Source of the DNA: Delphinus delphis
Taxonomy: Eukaryota; Chordata; Mammalia; Artiodactyla; Delphinidae
Direction of reading: 5' to 3'
Assembly: GCF_949987515.2 (NCBI RefSeq)
Contig: NC_082692.2
Location: forward strand, 90,095,488-90,159,487
Length of the DNA stretch: 64,000 nt
Within the stretch, counting starts at the first letter, position 1; every line of letters begins with the position of its first letter. The notes beneath the pieces were generated by a model, which did no database searches, was not told where the DNA came from, and saw only the letters and a list, made by a program, of their open reading frames with translations. Position numbers and translations under genes: made by a program. Below, in pieces: positions 46,166 through 58,690 of the stretch.

Positions 46166-46919
46166 ATCTCCCAGCATTTTGATGGGCTTCATTATTTAAA
46201 ATGTCATAGTAGCTTTTTTCCAACCAGCATGGAAAGATGAATCAGACACTAGGTTTAAGTGTGTTTCAGAGAGATGAAAAGTCTGGTGAATTTTCTTAGA
46301 ATACAATCATGCTGAACTTGGCATACTCCTATCCTACCCACTTCTAAGTTCCACCTTAATGTTCTATCAAATTTAAACTATAAGCCAGAGACATGTTGCG
46401 GGTAGAACAGCGCTTTCCTCAAGGACCTGCTCCTAAATGACACTTATGTACAATAGGCCACGACTGTAGGTAACTTTGGAAATACACAGGTGAAATTGGT
46501 CCATTGCCTGCAACTCTGGTTGCCTTAATGAATGATGTCACAGTCTTCCGAATCTAAAGAACAAGATCACTTTCTCATTGATTGACTAGCAGGCCAGAAG
46601 GCACTATGTTGTGAAATTTTGTCAGGCCACACTCTAATGAGTTGTCTGTCATAGAAGTGGTATTGAACTATTATAGATATGGCTCTGAAGATTTAAGATT
46701 TATCAGTCAGGGTTACAAACACTCAAGAATGAAAACAAACTAAACATTATTCTACCAGTTCTACCCATTGGAAAAAACTAAAGTTTAAAAACTGGAAGCA
46801 GCCTTAGAAATCATCTGACAAATTTCTTAATTTTATAGAGAAGAAAACAAAAGCCTTGCAAGATCAAATAATATATATGGAGTCACATGGCAATATAGTA
46901 CAGATCTGTGACAGTGATA

Positions 46920-47135
46920 ATAGTAATGTCAACATTAATTCAAACACTATTCTAGGTATTCTATATTCCATTCACTCATTAAACTTAAACATGCCATTGG
47001 CAATGAGGAAAATGAAGCTCAGAATGGTTAAATAACTTGTGTAAGATCACATACCTAGTGCATGCTAAGCTAAGATCTGAACTGTTATGTAAGACTCCAA
47101 ACGAAGACGCTTAGACCCAGTTCTAACTTTTTCTG
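46920..47135 (-). mobile_element. MIR fragment
   Basis: ACACTATTCTAGGTATTCTATATTCC, GGAAAATGAAGCTCAGAATGG, TGTAAGATCACATACCTAGTG and TAAGATCTGAACTG are consecutive antisense MIR blocks. A second, weaker MIR-like patch lies just left at 46800-46900. Confidence 0.7.
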
Positions 47136-48880
47136 CACCATGCTGCTCTCACTCCCCCAGTTTCCAGACTACTGCTTTCATGCCTCTTCTTCAACCAAAC
47201 TCTTGAAATTGAATTGATTCTGTATCCCAAATCTGAGTTCATCAAGCCTTCAAGGAACATTTCATTGCCAAGCTGTTAGATGTCAATAATTGACAATTTT
47301 TAAATGGGTTTATAAAGCCAGTTGAAGAGAGTTCTGCACTCCCAAATGTCACCTCTGTCATTTAGGTGACTTCCAGAGCAACTGGAAGTTTGGCACCAAC
47401 TTGGAGCAGTACTTCTCTGAGTAACAGAAGGGGGAAGTAAAATGAGGACGTCTCCTAAATGGCTGTTTTTATAGCAAAGACTTTTGATAATGTCACACTG
47501 TGTAGATAAAGACCATACACTCATGTCAGTGTCATCTGACAGCCTGTGAAGATGACCAGTGAAGGAAGATTCCTCTTAAAAAGTGAATGAAATTGCAGGC
47601 TGAGGGAATGAGATGCCAGGAATCCTGGTGGCAGGAAAGTGAAGGGAGCAAGTAAGGAGATAAAAGCAGTGTGGCTAGAAAGTAACAAAGGAAAGAGTGT
47701 CAGAGATAAGACTATAGATAAGATAAAGTTGGGGCAATGTTGTAGAGGCTCCAGGGCAGGGAATGCTTTATTCTAGTTCCTTAAGAGATGGGAGACTTAT
47801 TGACAGTTTTGAAGCAGCATATTGGTAGACGTGAAACATCAAATTAGTCACCAACTGCTGATCTAAATATTTACAAATAAAAAGATATGAAGTTTTATGA
47901 GCACTAAAATCTGTCATGAAGCAGAAGGAATTGTCTTTATCATAAGTGGTAATAAAGCCAAGCCATATAGCATAATGAAAAGTTAGGGGGAAATTTCCGA
48001 TTTCTTCTTCCTCAAATATCAGTAAATTTTACCTACTAGAAAACTCATTATCACCATCTACCTTCCTTTCCTTTCTCTTTCTAACTACATGAGGGCTAGA
48101 AATTAAGGCTACTTTACTACTACATTTCTCACCTCAATGTCTCTTTTTATATCTTTTCAACTACCAGGAATACATAATGGCAGAAGGAGTAGAGGACACC
48201 CAGTGGTGGTAGGCATTGCATTCTAGGGTGAGGAGCTGATAGTAGGAAGGGAGCAAAATAGAAATGACCAGAAAAGAGTGAATCTGGAAAACCTCTAGTT
48301 TTTAGTTTAGTTTAGTTTTAGGAAAACCTAAGCACGTCTTCAAGTTAAAAAGGAATAAAATTACTTTTGAATTGTCATATGGTCAGGTCACATCAGACAT
48401 ACCCTCCTCAAGACAACATAGTCATATATGACTGGAAGTTCTATAAAAGCACTAGAATTAAGGGAACAGAGAGAAATCTGGAAAATGCCCCCCCCCCAAA
48501 GTCAAAATTGATTATATGATAAAGGTGATGTTCCAGCTCAGCAGAGAGAACATGGGTTATCAGTACAATGAACCATTTATAAGCAGTTCAAATTAAAGAT
48601 TTATATAATACCGTCTATGAAAATATATAACATAGATTTTAAAATTATATTTTAAATATGAAATCATATATGAACTAGCTGAAGACATATCTAAACACAA
48701 AAGCAATAAAATAAATTACAAACAAAAATTGTTAGATTTGAATATCCTTCAGGCAACTTTTCTTTCACTTGGACATTTAAATTTTTAGAAAGATTTGTCT
48801 CTATTCTCAGGCTTTATTGCCTTAATACACTTTCATCAAGGCACCAAAACCTGACTTTCACCCAGGTGAATTCAATATAT
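47136..48880. other. Unassigned; includes possible ancient LINE text
   Basis: About 47580-47860 has GAATGAGATGCCAGGAATCC...GGCTCCAGGGCAGGGAATGC...GATGGGAGACTTATTGACAG text that may belong to the same old repeat as 49860-50260. A (TTTAG)n short repeat lies near 48301-48318 and a C9 run near 48489. No gene. Confidence 0.35.
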
Positions 48881-48884
48881 CAGC

Positions 48885-49265
48885 TTTTGCTAAGGTCACC
48901 AATAATCAGTAAACTATTGGTAACCAGTGGGAAATACCACAATCCTCTTCTTATTTAGTATCTTCAAGTGTTGGACACTCTTTATCATTCATTCTCGCTT
49001 GAAATTTTCATTAGTGTTGGTGACCTTGTATTCACCTTGTTTTCCTTCCACTTAGAACCTCAACTAGCATGCAGAAAACTTTCTTGGAAATTGGAAAAAA
49101 AATTGATAGCCTCTTGCTAAGGTGCACAGGGTAGTGCATGGGATCTTAGCTTACTCTCACCCTTTTGGCCAGATGCTCTTGTGCAGGACACAACCTGCTC
49201 AACTCCATGTGACCACCCTCTTCCTGTATCATTTTGCTCATTCTCATTTCCCTTTGTAGGTTTCT
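48885..49265 (+). mobile_element. Possible L2/CR1-type LINE RT fragment
   Basis: TGCTAAGGTCACCAATAATC, GTGTTGGACACTCTTTATCATTC and TTGTTTTCCTTCCACTTAGAACC fit the layout of an old CR1/L2-clade LINE reverse-transcriptase region, where FDTVDHSLLL-like text would be. Very decayed; the assignment is tentative. Confidence 0.35.
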
Positions 49266-50996
49266 AACTACACTACTGATTCTACAGTGATATGATTTAA
49301 AAATCATAACATTTTAAATGCTTGAGTTTTTTTCTAATTTTCAGAGTTAAGCGATATGCAGAGCATTGAGGACTTAAACTGTAGTTATAGTACAGAATTT
49401 AAATCACAGAAGCCTTGAAAATATGAAAAAGGAGATAATAATAAAGCTAACAAAAATTAAAAGGTACATAAAAGGAGTAAACGCACCAATTTACTCACAT
49501 CTCATAACGAAGTAAATAGATATAGTGTTAAAGGTTATGACATCTAAAAAAGAAAGTTATAACTATATGATATCAAGTTTTCATGAAAATCATTAGAGTA
49601 ACAAAAAACAAAACTAAAAGTACAAACATCAGTTGCTTCTTGGAAATAAAACTGGGTCAGAGGGGATGAGGTTTTTGCTTTTTATTTTGTGGTATTCTGC
49701 ACCATTTAATATTTTTAACCCTGAACCACTTCTATAATAAAACAAAGTGCATATATCTAGTTTTGATATTTATTAAGAAATGAAAAGAAAAGAAAGCAGG
49801 TTGGATCAGCTGACCTTTAAGTTCTCTTCTATCTTGAGAGTCTGTGATTCTGTGACCACAGACGCAGTTTAGGAAGATTAATCTTGCAGCCGTGTGCAAG
49901 ATGGATTGGGATAGAGAGAGATGGAAGTGGAGAAGCCAATTACCAGGTTATTATAGTACATATGGTAGGAAAGTAATGAGGGTCTGAACTGAGGTGTAGG
50001 CAGCAGGAATAGAAGGAAGGTTAAAAATGTTAAAGGCTTTGTGGAGATGGAATGTACCTAATTTGGAAATTGACTGGATGGAAGTACAGGGTTTCAGAAA
50101 AGGGGTATTAAACTGACTATAAAATTTCAAGTCAGCATAATTATAAGACTTGGTGGTATCATTAGCTGAAATAAGGGAATCAGAAGTAGAGGGAATATTC
50201 CAATGACTAGGCCAAACTGAGTCAGGGAAGATGGTAATTATGAGAAGCAGCTTCATCATTAGTGGATGGGAGCATAGTGGTAGTCAAAAGGAATTTAGGC
50301 AGCACCTAAATTTGTTGAAGAGCTTGGCTCCTGCTCTCTGGTCAGGGAGGACTGGGGATCATTTCTGAGTTGATAGAAGGTTATTTGTAGCTTGATATAT
50401 TCTAAGTTAAGGAAATGAAAAAAAAAAATTTTTAAACCTTCTCTCTACTAGAGGAAACAAAAAGTCTTGAGTATTGATACAGCTCTTCAGCACTATTCTA
50501 TAAAATTGACCTTGCCATGCATAACTTAAAATATTAATGATAGTAATAGTATCTCACTTAGACAAGTATGTCAAACACTGCATGTGTTATAAAAGTAATT
50601 TCTTCTATAGTATATCTTATAATATCAGAAATATACTCCTGAGGCAAATAGATGATTATCAAAAATATACATGTACATATGTAACAGTTATCCTTTCTTT
50701 CTTTTTTTACATTACCAAAATTGCAAAAACTGAATTGTCTGATTTTGTGGAAGTAAATTAGACAATTTATTTCCTGGGTTTCATGAATTCATGGTCATCC
50801 ACTTTATTTGGATGCTTTATTTTATTTACACCTACCTCTTTCTATTAAATGGATTGAAGATAGCTTACACCCCCAAAGTATTAAAATATCCAAAATTGTA
50901 GCTAAATTCAAAATAAGGAAATGGAGCAAGATACTTCCAGGTGATATTACAAATGAAAACTGAAATTTCAGTAGGAAAATAGGATGACAGGTTAAA
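49266..50996. other. Unassigned with old repeat-like traces
   Basis: About 49860-50260 contains CCAATTACCAGGTTATTATAGTAC, GAGATGGAATGTACC and CAGTTTAGGAAGATTAATCTTGC text resembling an ancient mammalian repeat. The rest is AT-rich and featureless. Confidence 0.35.
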
Positions 50997-51085
50997 AAAA
51001 CTTCTCATGTATGAAGCACTATGTTGTACCTCTGAAAATAATATTGTAAATCAACTACACTTTAATAAAAACAAAAAATAAAAAC
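50997..51085 (+). mobile_element. Short L1 3' end fragment
   Basis: GAAGCACTATGTTGTACCTCTGAAAATAATATTGTAAATCAACTACACTTTAATAAAAAC is the L1 3' terminus with an A-rich tail. About 90 bp only. Confidence 0.75.
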
Positions 51086-51198
51086 TCCTCATGCAAACAT
51101 AAGTTTAGAGAGATAAAAGGGGATCTAAAAAAAAGATCTGTGCCATGTAAAAGGTCTATTTTGCATTTATAATTTAGAGGAAAATATAAAAACATTTT

Positions 51199-51547
51199 AG
51201 GGCTTCCCTCATGGCACAGTGGTTAAGAATCCGCCTGCCAATGCAGGGGACACGGGTTTGAGCCCTGGTCTGGGAAGATCCCACATACCGCACAGCAACT
51301 AAGCCTGTGCGCCACAACTACTGAGCCTGCACTCTAGAGCCCATGAGCCAGAACTACTGAAACCACGTGCCACAACTGCTGAAGCCCTCGCTCCTAGAGC
51401 CTGTGCTCCGCAACAAGAGAAGCCACCACAATGAGAAGCCTGTGCACCACAACAAAGAGTAGCCCCCACTTGCCACAATGAGAGAAAGCCCACAAGGAGC
51501 AATGAAGACCCAACACAGCCAAAAATAAATAAATAAAACAAATTAAA
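51199..51547 (+). mobile_element. CHR-type SINE, long form
   Basis: Head GGGCTTCCCTCATGGCACAG, long body with GAGAAGCCACCACAATGAGAAGCC, and end CAGCCAAAAATAAATAAATAAA. The target duplication AAAAACATTTT lies at 51188-51198 and 51548-51558. CpG decay indicates moderate age. Confidence 0.94.
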
Positions 51548-51769
51548 AAAAACATTTTGTAAGGGAAAAGAAAATATTGAAACATCAGCTTTGTGTTCTA
51601 AATAAAATTTAAATTATATTAAAAACCAAGAAACTATAGATGACATTAAGTCACAAGTTAGAGGTGTATGTTGATGAATGTGATAAGAAAAATTGCAAAA
51701 TCCAAACTTATTTTTTTAGTCTAGGCTTGTGGGTTTTTTGAAAGTACAATAACCCTTTGAAATAATCAG

Positions 51770-51870
51770 AAATAGAGATTACTATCATCACACTTAGTAA
51801 GAGATGAAACTGAGGCTTCTAAGGACCTTGCTTAAAAGCAGGTGATAAAGCTGAATTTCTAAGCCAGTGA
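51770..51870 (-). mobile_element. MIR fragment
   Basis: AAGAGATGAAACTGAGGCTTCTAAGGACCTTGC and AGGTGATAAAGCTGAATTTC match antisense MIR. Confidence 0.6.
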
Positions 51871-52711
51871 CGTTGTTTCCTGAGCATTGCTTTCCCCACT
51901 GCCATTCAGTGACAGCCATCAGAGTTTTCTGCATTATTTAACAATGCATAAAAAATTAGCTCCCGGAATATCTTACTTTAACTATATTCCAACAAATAAT
52001 AACACATACCCATGTTGATGAACTCAACTGACCAAAAAATCTGATCAAGTAAAATACTTTACATAGAAAAGAGCCTTTTTCTATCACCTCAGACACCAGA
52101 GAAGGGCATGAAACGCTAATGCTGCTGCTGCAGCCACCAAGAATCCTGTGTGCAAGCACAGGTCACTATCCACACACCACACACACACCTCCCTCCCTGA
52201 GCCTGTGCAACATGCCACTGCCAGGGTCCCGTGATCCACCAACAAGTTCCCTGGGAGAACACACGGCACGCCTCAGGCTGTTGCTATGTCACGCTGGCCT
52301 CTGCCGCTGCAGGCTCACCCCACATTCCAATTATAACTACCGTACCCCTCCCTCCCCTTGCCATGAGTGAGCCAGAGCCCCCTAATTAGCTGCTGCTTTA
52401 ACTCCATCCTGTCTGGGCGGGAACAGAAACCTGAGGGTGACCTACATGCAGAGATGGGGCCAAAACTAAAGCTAAACCCCAGGAGCTGTGCGAACAAAGA
52501 AGAGAAAAGGAAATTTCTCCGTGCAGCCTCAGGAGCAGCAGATTAAATCCCCACAATCAACTTGATGTACCCTGCATCTGTGGAACACCTGAATAGACAA
52601 TGAATCAACCCCAAAGTGAGGCGGCGGACTGTGGGAGCAACTGTAGACTTGGGGTTTGCTTTCGGCGACTGACTTGTTTCTGATTTTTGTGTTTATCTTA
52701 GTATAGTTTTT

Positions 52712-52922
52712 TTTTTTTTTTTTTTTTTGCGCGGTATGCGGGCCTCTCACTGTTGTGGCCTCTCCCGTTGCGGAGCACAGGCTCTGGACACGCAGGCTCA
52801 GCGGCCATGGCTCACGGGCCCAGCCGCTCCGCGGCATGTGGGATCTTCCCGGATCGGGGCAAAACCCGTGTCCCCTGCATCGGCAGGCTGACTCTCAACC
52901 ACTGCGCCACCAGGGAAGCCCC
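52712..52922 (-). mobile_element. CHR-type SINE inside the L1 5' UTR
   Basis: The perfect 15-bp duplication CTTAGTATAGTTTTT lies at 52697-52711 and 52923-52937. Between them are a T-run, then CGGTATGCGGGCCTCTCACTG, ending CACCAGGGAAGCC. It lies inside the L1's internal promoter/leader, so it arrived after the L1 and would separate the promoter from ORF1. Confidence 0.96.
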
Positions 52923-53586
52923 CTTAGTATAGTTTTTATTGCTTGTTATCATTGGTGATATTTTTTATTGGTTTGGTTGCCCCCCCATTTTTTTTAGTAT
53001 TTTTAATTTTTTTTTATTTTAATAATTGTTTTTGTTTTTTATTTTATTTATTTATTTTTTCTTTATTTTATCTCCCTTTTCTTCTGAGCCGCGTGGCTAA
53101 CAGGGTCTTGGTGGTCTGGCCTGGTGTCAGGCCTTAGCCTCTGAGGTGGGAGAGCCAAGTTCAGGACATTGGACCACCAGAGACCTCCAGGCCCCTCATA
53201 ATATCAATGAGCGAAATCTCTCCCAGAGATCTCTATCTCAGCGCTAAGACCCAGCTCTACCCAACGGCCAGCAATCTCCAGTGCTGGACATCCCAGGCCA
53301 AACAACTAAGAAGACAGGAACACAAACCCCCCCATTAGCAGAGAGACTGCCTAAAATCATACTAAGTTCACAGACACCCCCAAAACACCACTGGACACAG
53401 CCCTGCCCAGTGGAAAGACAAGATCCAGCCTCATCCACTAGAACACAGGCACCAGTCCCCTCCACCAGGAAGCCTACACAACCCACTGAACCAACCTTAC
53501 CCACTGGGGGCAGACACCAAAAACAACAGGGACTACAAACCTGCAGCCTGAGAAAAGGAGATTCCAAACACAGTAAGTTAAGCAAA

Positions 53587-54504
53587 ATGAGAAGACAGAG
53601 AAATATGCAGCAGATGAAGGGGCAAAGTAAAAACCCACCAGACCAAACAAATCAAGAGGAAATAGGCAGTCTACCTGAAAAAGAATACAGCATAATGACA
53701 GTAAAGATGATCCAAAATCTTGGAAATAGAATGCAGAAAATACAAGAAACATTTAAAAAGGACCTAGAAGAACTAAAGAGCAAACAAACAATGATGAACA
53801 ACACAATAAATGAAAATAAAAATTCTCTAGAAGGAATCAATAGCAGAATAACTGAGGCAGAAGAACAGATAAGTGACCTGGAAGATAAAATAGTGGAAAT
53901 AACTACCACAGAGCACAATAAAGAAAAAAGAATGAAAAGAATGGAGGACAGCCTCAGAGACCTCTGGGACAACATTAAACACACCAACATTCGAATTATA
54001 GGGGTCCCAGAAGAAGAAGAGGAAAAGGAAGAGACTGAGAAAATATTTGAAGAGATAATAGTTGAAAACTCCCCTAACATGGGAAAGGAAATAGTCAATC
54101 AAGTCCAGGAAGCGCAGAGAGTCCCATACAGGATAAATCCAAGAAGAAACACACTAAGTCATATATTAATCAAACTATCTAAAATTAAACACAAAGAAAA
54201 AATATTAAAAGCCATAAGGGAAAAGCAACAAATAACATACAAGGGAAACCCCATAAGGTTAGCAGCTGATATTTCAGCAGAAACTCTGAAAGCCAGAAGG
54301 GAGTGGCAGGACATATTTAAAGTGATGAAAGGGAAAATCTACAACCAAGTTTACTCAGCAAGGATCCCATTCAGATTCGAAGGAGAAAGTAAAACCTTTA
54401 CAGACAAGCAAAAAGAATTCAGCACCACCAAACGAGCATTACAACAAATGCTAAAGGAACTTCACTGGGCAGGAAACACAAAAGAAGGAAAAGACCTACA
54501 ATAA
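53587..54504 (+). CDS. L1 ORF1 protein (RNA-binding chaperone), open frame
   Basis: ORF1p trimerises and coats L1 RNA in cytoplasmic particles. Starting at the canonical MRRQRNMQQMKGQ, the frame is 305 residues, slightly short of the roughly 340 of human ORF1p. Residues about 30-130 form a charged, leucine/isoleucine-rich coiled coil. NIRIIGVPEEEEEKEE around residue 133 opens the RNA-recognition domain. The C-terminal domain includes RNTLSHILIKLS, ARREWQDIFKVM and ends KEGKDLQ. The frame is also open upstream to an ATG at 53281 (102 more codons, P/T/Q-rich), but these lie in leader sequence and are not conserved ORF1 text, so I start at 53587. It is followed 22 nt later by ORF2. No stop or frameshift is visible, although ORF2 beside it is dead. 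Whether it is expressed is unknown. Confidence 0.75.
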   Translation: MRRQRNMQQMKGQSKNPPDQTNQEEIGSLPEKEYSIMTVKMIQNLGNRMQKIQETFKKDLEELKSKQTMMNNTINENKNSLEGINSRITEAEEQISDLEDKIVEITTTEHNKEKRMKRMEDSLRDLWDNIKHTNIRIIGVPEEEEEKEETEKIFEEIIVENSPNMGKEIVNQVQEAQRVPYRINPRRNTLSHILIKLSKIKHKEKILKAIREKQQITYKGNPIRLAADISAETLKARREWQDIFKVMKGKIYNQVYSARIPFRFEGESKTFTDKQKEFSTTKRALQQMLKELHWAGNTKEGKDLQ

Positions 54505-54526
54505 AAAAACCCAAACAATCAAGAGA

Positions 54527-57500
54527 ATGGTAATAGGAACGTATATATCGATAATTACCTAAAATGTAAATGGATTAAATGCTCCAAACAAAGGACATAG
54601 ACTGGCTGAATGGATACAAAAACAAGATCCATATATGTGCTGTCTAAAACAGATCCACTTCAGACCTAGGGACATGTACAGAATGAAAGTGAGGGGATGG
54701 AAAAAGATATTCCATGCAAATGGAAATCAAAAGAAAGATGGTGTAGCAATTCTCATATCAGACAAAATAGACCTTAAAATAAAGACTGTTACAAGACACA
54801 AATAAGGACACTACATAATGATCAAGTGATCAATCCAAGAAGATATAACAATTGTAAATATTTCTGCACCCAACATAGGAGCACCTCAATACATAAGGCA
54901 AATGCTAACAGCCATAAAAGGGGAAATTGACAGTAACACAATCATAGTAGGGGACTTTAACACCCCACTTTCACCAATGGATAGATCATCCAAAATGGAA
55001 ATAAATAACAAAACAGAAGCTTTAAATGACACATTAAACAAGATGGATTTAACTGGTATTTATAGGACATTCCATCCAAAAACAACAGAATACACTTTCT
55101 TCTCAAGCGCTCATGAAACATTCTCCAGGATAGATCATATCATAGGTCACAAATCAAGCCTTGGTAAATTTAAGAAAATTGAAATCGTATCAGGTATGTT
55201 TTCCAACCACAACTATGAGACTAGATATCAGTTACAGGAAAAACGTAAAAAATACAAACACATGGAGGCTAACAATACACTACTGAATAACCAAGAGATC
55301 ACTGAAGAAATCAAAGAGGAATTCAAAAAATACCTAGAAAACACGATGACCGAAAACCTATGGGATGCAGCAAAAGCAGTTCTAAGAGGGAAGTTTATAG
55401 CAATACAAGCCTACCTCAAGAAACAAGAAAAATATCAAATAAACAACCTAACCTTACACCTGAAGCAATTAGAGAAAACAAAACAAAAAACCCCAAAGTT
55501 AGCAGAAGGAAAGAAATCATAAAGATCTGATTAGAAATAAATGAAAAATAAATGAAGGAAATAATAGCTAAGATCAATAAAACTAAAAGCTGGTTCTTTG
55601 AGAAGATAAAAAAAAAAAATTGATAAACCACTAGCCAGACTCATAATGAAAAAAAGGGAGAAGACTCACATCAACATAATTAGAAATGAAAAAGGAGAAG
55701 TAACAACCGACACCACAGAAATACAAAGAATCATGAGAGATTACTACAAGTAACTATATGTCAATAAAATGGACAAGCTGGAAGAAATGGACAAATTCTT
55801 AGAAAAGCACAACCTTCCGAGACTGAACCAGGAAGAAATAGAAAATATAAACAGACCAGTCACCAGGACTGAAATTGAAACTCTGATTAAAAATCTTCCA
55901 ACAATCAAAAGCCCAGGACCAGATGGCTTCACAGGCAAATTCTGTCAAACATTTAGAAAAGAGTTAACACCTATCCTCAATCTCTTCCAAAATATAGCAG
56001 AGGGAGGAACACTCCCAAACTCATTCTACGAGGCCACCATCACCCTGATGCCAAAACCAGACAAAGTTGTCACACAGAAAAAAAACTACAGACCAATATC
56101 ACTGATCAACATACATGCAAAAATCCTTAACACAATACTAGCAAACAGAATCCAACAGCACATTAAAAGGATCATACAACATGATCAAGTGGGGTTTATC
56201 CCAGGAATGCAAGAATCCTTCAATATAGGCAAATCAATCAATGTGATACACCATAGTAACAGATTGCAGAAGAAAAACCATGTGATCATCTCAGTAGATG
56301 CAGAAAAAGCTCTTGACAAAATTCAACACCCATTTATGATGATAACTCTCCAGAAAGTAGGCATAGAGGGAACTTACCTCAACATAATAAAGGCCATATA
56401 TGATAAACCCACAGCCAACATCATTCTCAAAGGTGAAAAACTGAAACCATTTCCTCTAAGATCAGGAAAAAGATGAAGCTGTCCACTCTCACCACTATTA
56501 TTCAACACAGTTTTGGAAGTTTTAGCCACAGCAATCAGAGAAGAAAAATAAATAAAAGGAATCCAAATTGGAAAAGAAGAAGTAAAGTTTGTTTGCAACT
56601 GGAATGATACTATACATAGAGAATCCTAAAGATGCTACCAGAAAACTACTAGAGCTAATGAAAGAATTGGTAAAGTAGCAGGATACAAAATTAATGCACA
56701 GATATCTCTTTCATTCCTCTACACTAATGATGAAAAATCTGAAAAAATAAATTAAGGAAACACTACCATTTACCCTTGCAACAAAAAGAATAAAATACCT
56801 AGGAGTAAACCTACCTAAGGAGACAAAAGACCTGTATGCAGAAAAGTATAAGTACTGATGAAAGAAACTAAAGATGATACAAACAGATGGAGAGATATAC
56901 CATGTTCTTGGATTGGAAGAATCAACATTGTGAAAATGACTCTACTACCCAAAGCAATGTACAGATTCAATGCAATCCCTATTAAACTACCAATGGCATT
57001 TTTCATAGAAGTAGAACAAAAAATTCCACAATTTGTATGGAAACACAAAAGACCCCAAATAGCCTAAGCAATATTGAGAAAGAAAATCGGAGCTGGAGGA
57101 ATCAGGTTCCCTGACTTCAGGCTATATTACAAAGCTACAGTAATCAAGACAGTATAGTACTGGCACAAAAACAGAAATATAGATCAATGGAACAGGATAG
57201 AAAACCCAGAGATAAACCCACATACATATGGTCACGTTATCTTTGATAAAGGAGGCAAGAATATACGGTGGAGAAAAGCCAGTCTCTTCAATAAGAGGTG
57301 CTGGGAAAACTGGACAGCTACACGTAAAAGAATGAAATTAGAACACTTCCTAACACCATACACAAAAATAAACTCAAAATGGATTAAAGACCCCAATGTA
57401 AGGCCAGACACTATAAAATTCTTAGACAAAAATGTAGGCAGAACACTCCATGAGATAAATCACAGCAAGATCCTTTTGGACCCACCTCCTAGAGAAATGG

Positions 57501-58302
57501 AATGAAAATAAACAAATGGGACCTAATGAAACTTAAAAGATTTTGCACAGCAAAGGAAACCATAAACAAGATGAAAAGACAACCCCCAGAATGGGAGAAA
57601 ATATTTGCAAACAAAGCAACTGACAAAAGATTAATCTCCAAAATATACAAGGAGCTCATGCAGATCAATATCAAAAAAAACAAACAACCCTATCAAAAAA
57701 TGGGCAGAAAACCTAAATAGACATTTCTCCAAAGAAGATATACAGATTGCCAACAAACACATGAAGGGATGCTCAACATCAGTAATCATTAGAGAAATGC
57801 AAATCGAAGCTACAATGAGGTATCACCTCACAATGGTCAGAATGGCCATCGTCAAAAAATCTGTAAACAATAAATGCTGGAGCAGGTGTGGGGAAAAGGG
57901 AACCCTCTTGCACTGTTGGTGGGAATGTAAATTGATACAGCCACTATGGAGAACAGTTTGGAGATTCCTTTAAAAACTAAAATAGAACTACCATATGACC
58001 CAGCAATCCCACTACTGGGCGTATACCCTGAGAAAACCATAATTCAGAAAGAGTCTACAGTGTTCATTTTAGCTCTATTTACAATAGCCAAGACATGGAA
58101 ACATCCTAAGTGTCCATCGACAGATGAATGGATAAAGAAGATGTGGCACATATATGCAATGGAATATTAGTCAGCCATAAAAAGAAATGAAATTGAGTTA
58201 TTTGTAGTGAGGTGGATGGACCTAGAGTTTGTCATACAGAGTGAAGTAAGTCAGAAAGAGAAACACAAATACCGTATGCTAACACATATATATGGAATCT
58301 AA
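54527..58302 (+). pseudogene. L1 ORF2 (endonuclease-reverse transcriptase), inactivated
   Basis: ORF2 begins MVIGTYISIIT and stops at once at TAA 54560-54562. Further in-frame stops in the endonuclease domain lie at 54803 and 54827. The frame reopens at 54902-55522 (endonuclease end, IIVGDFNTPLSPMD, TFFSSAHETFSRIDHI), shifts near 55480-55600, then runs 55769-56476 with RT text [12 protein letters not shown] and [16 protein letters not shown]. It ends in a stop where RQGCPLSP should be (here RSGKR, stop). The catalytic FADD segment at 56592-56603 reads TTTGCAACTGGA, so both aspartates are lost. Later text includes [12 protein letters not shown] and the cysteine region [11 protein letters not shown] near 57888. 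The natural stop is TAA at 58300-58302. Confidence 0.9.
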
Positions 58303-58690
58303 AAAAAAAAAAAGGTTCTGACAAACATAGGGGAAGGGCAGGAATAAAGACGCAGACATAGAGAATGGACTTGAGGACACAAGGAGTGAGAATGGTAAGC
58401 TGGGACAAAGTGACAGAGTAGCATTGACATATATACACAACCAAATGTAAAACAGATAGCTAGTGGGAAGCAGCCTCATAGCACAGGGAGATCAGCTTGG
58501 TGCTTTATGACCACGTAGAGGGGTAGGATGGGGGTGTGGGAGGGAGATGCAAGAGGGAGGGGATATGGGGATATAAGTATACATACAGCTGATTCATTTT
58601 GTTATACAGCAGAAACTAACAATATTTTAAAGCAATTATACTCCAATAAAGATGTTAAATAGATAGATAAATAAATCAATAAATCAATAA

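Larger units (their letters stand above)
52090..58690 (+). mobile_element. Near-full-length cetartiodactyl-type L1
   Basis: The order is a GC-rich 5' UTR (about 52090-53586, interrupted by a SINE), ORF1 (53587-54504), a 22-nt spacer, ORF2 (54527-58302), and a 3' UTR with the G-rich polypurine tract (58521-58570). The terminal CAATAAAGATGTTAAA is followed by an ATAG/AAATAAATC-rich tail to about 58690. The 5' UTR contains GTGTGCAAGCACAGGTCACTATCC and AATCAACTTGATGTACCCTGC, typical of cetartiodactyl L1. ORF1 is open; ORF2 has several stops and a destroyed catalytic site. I could not define a target duplication, so the left end is approximate. Confidence 0.93.
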
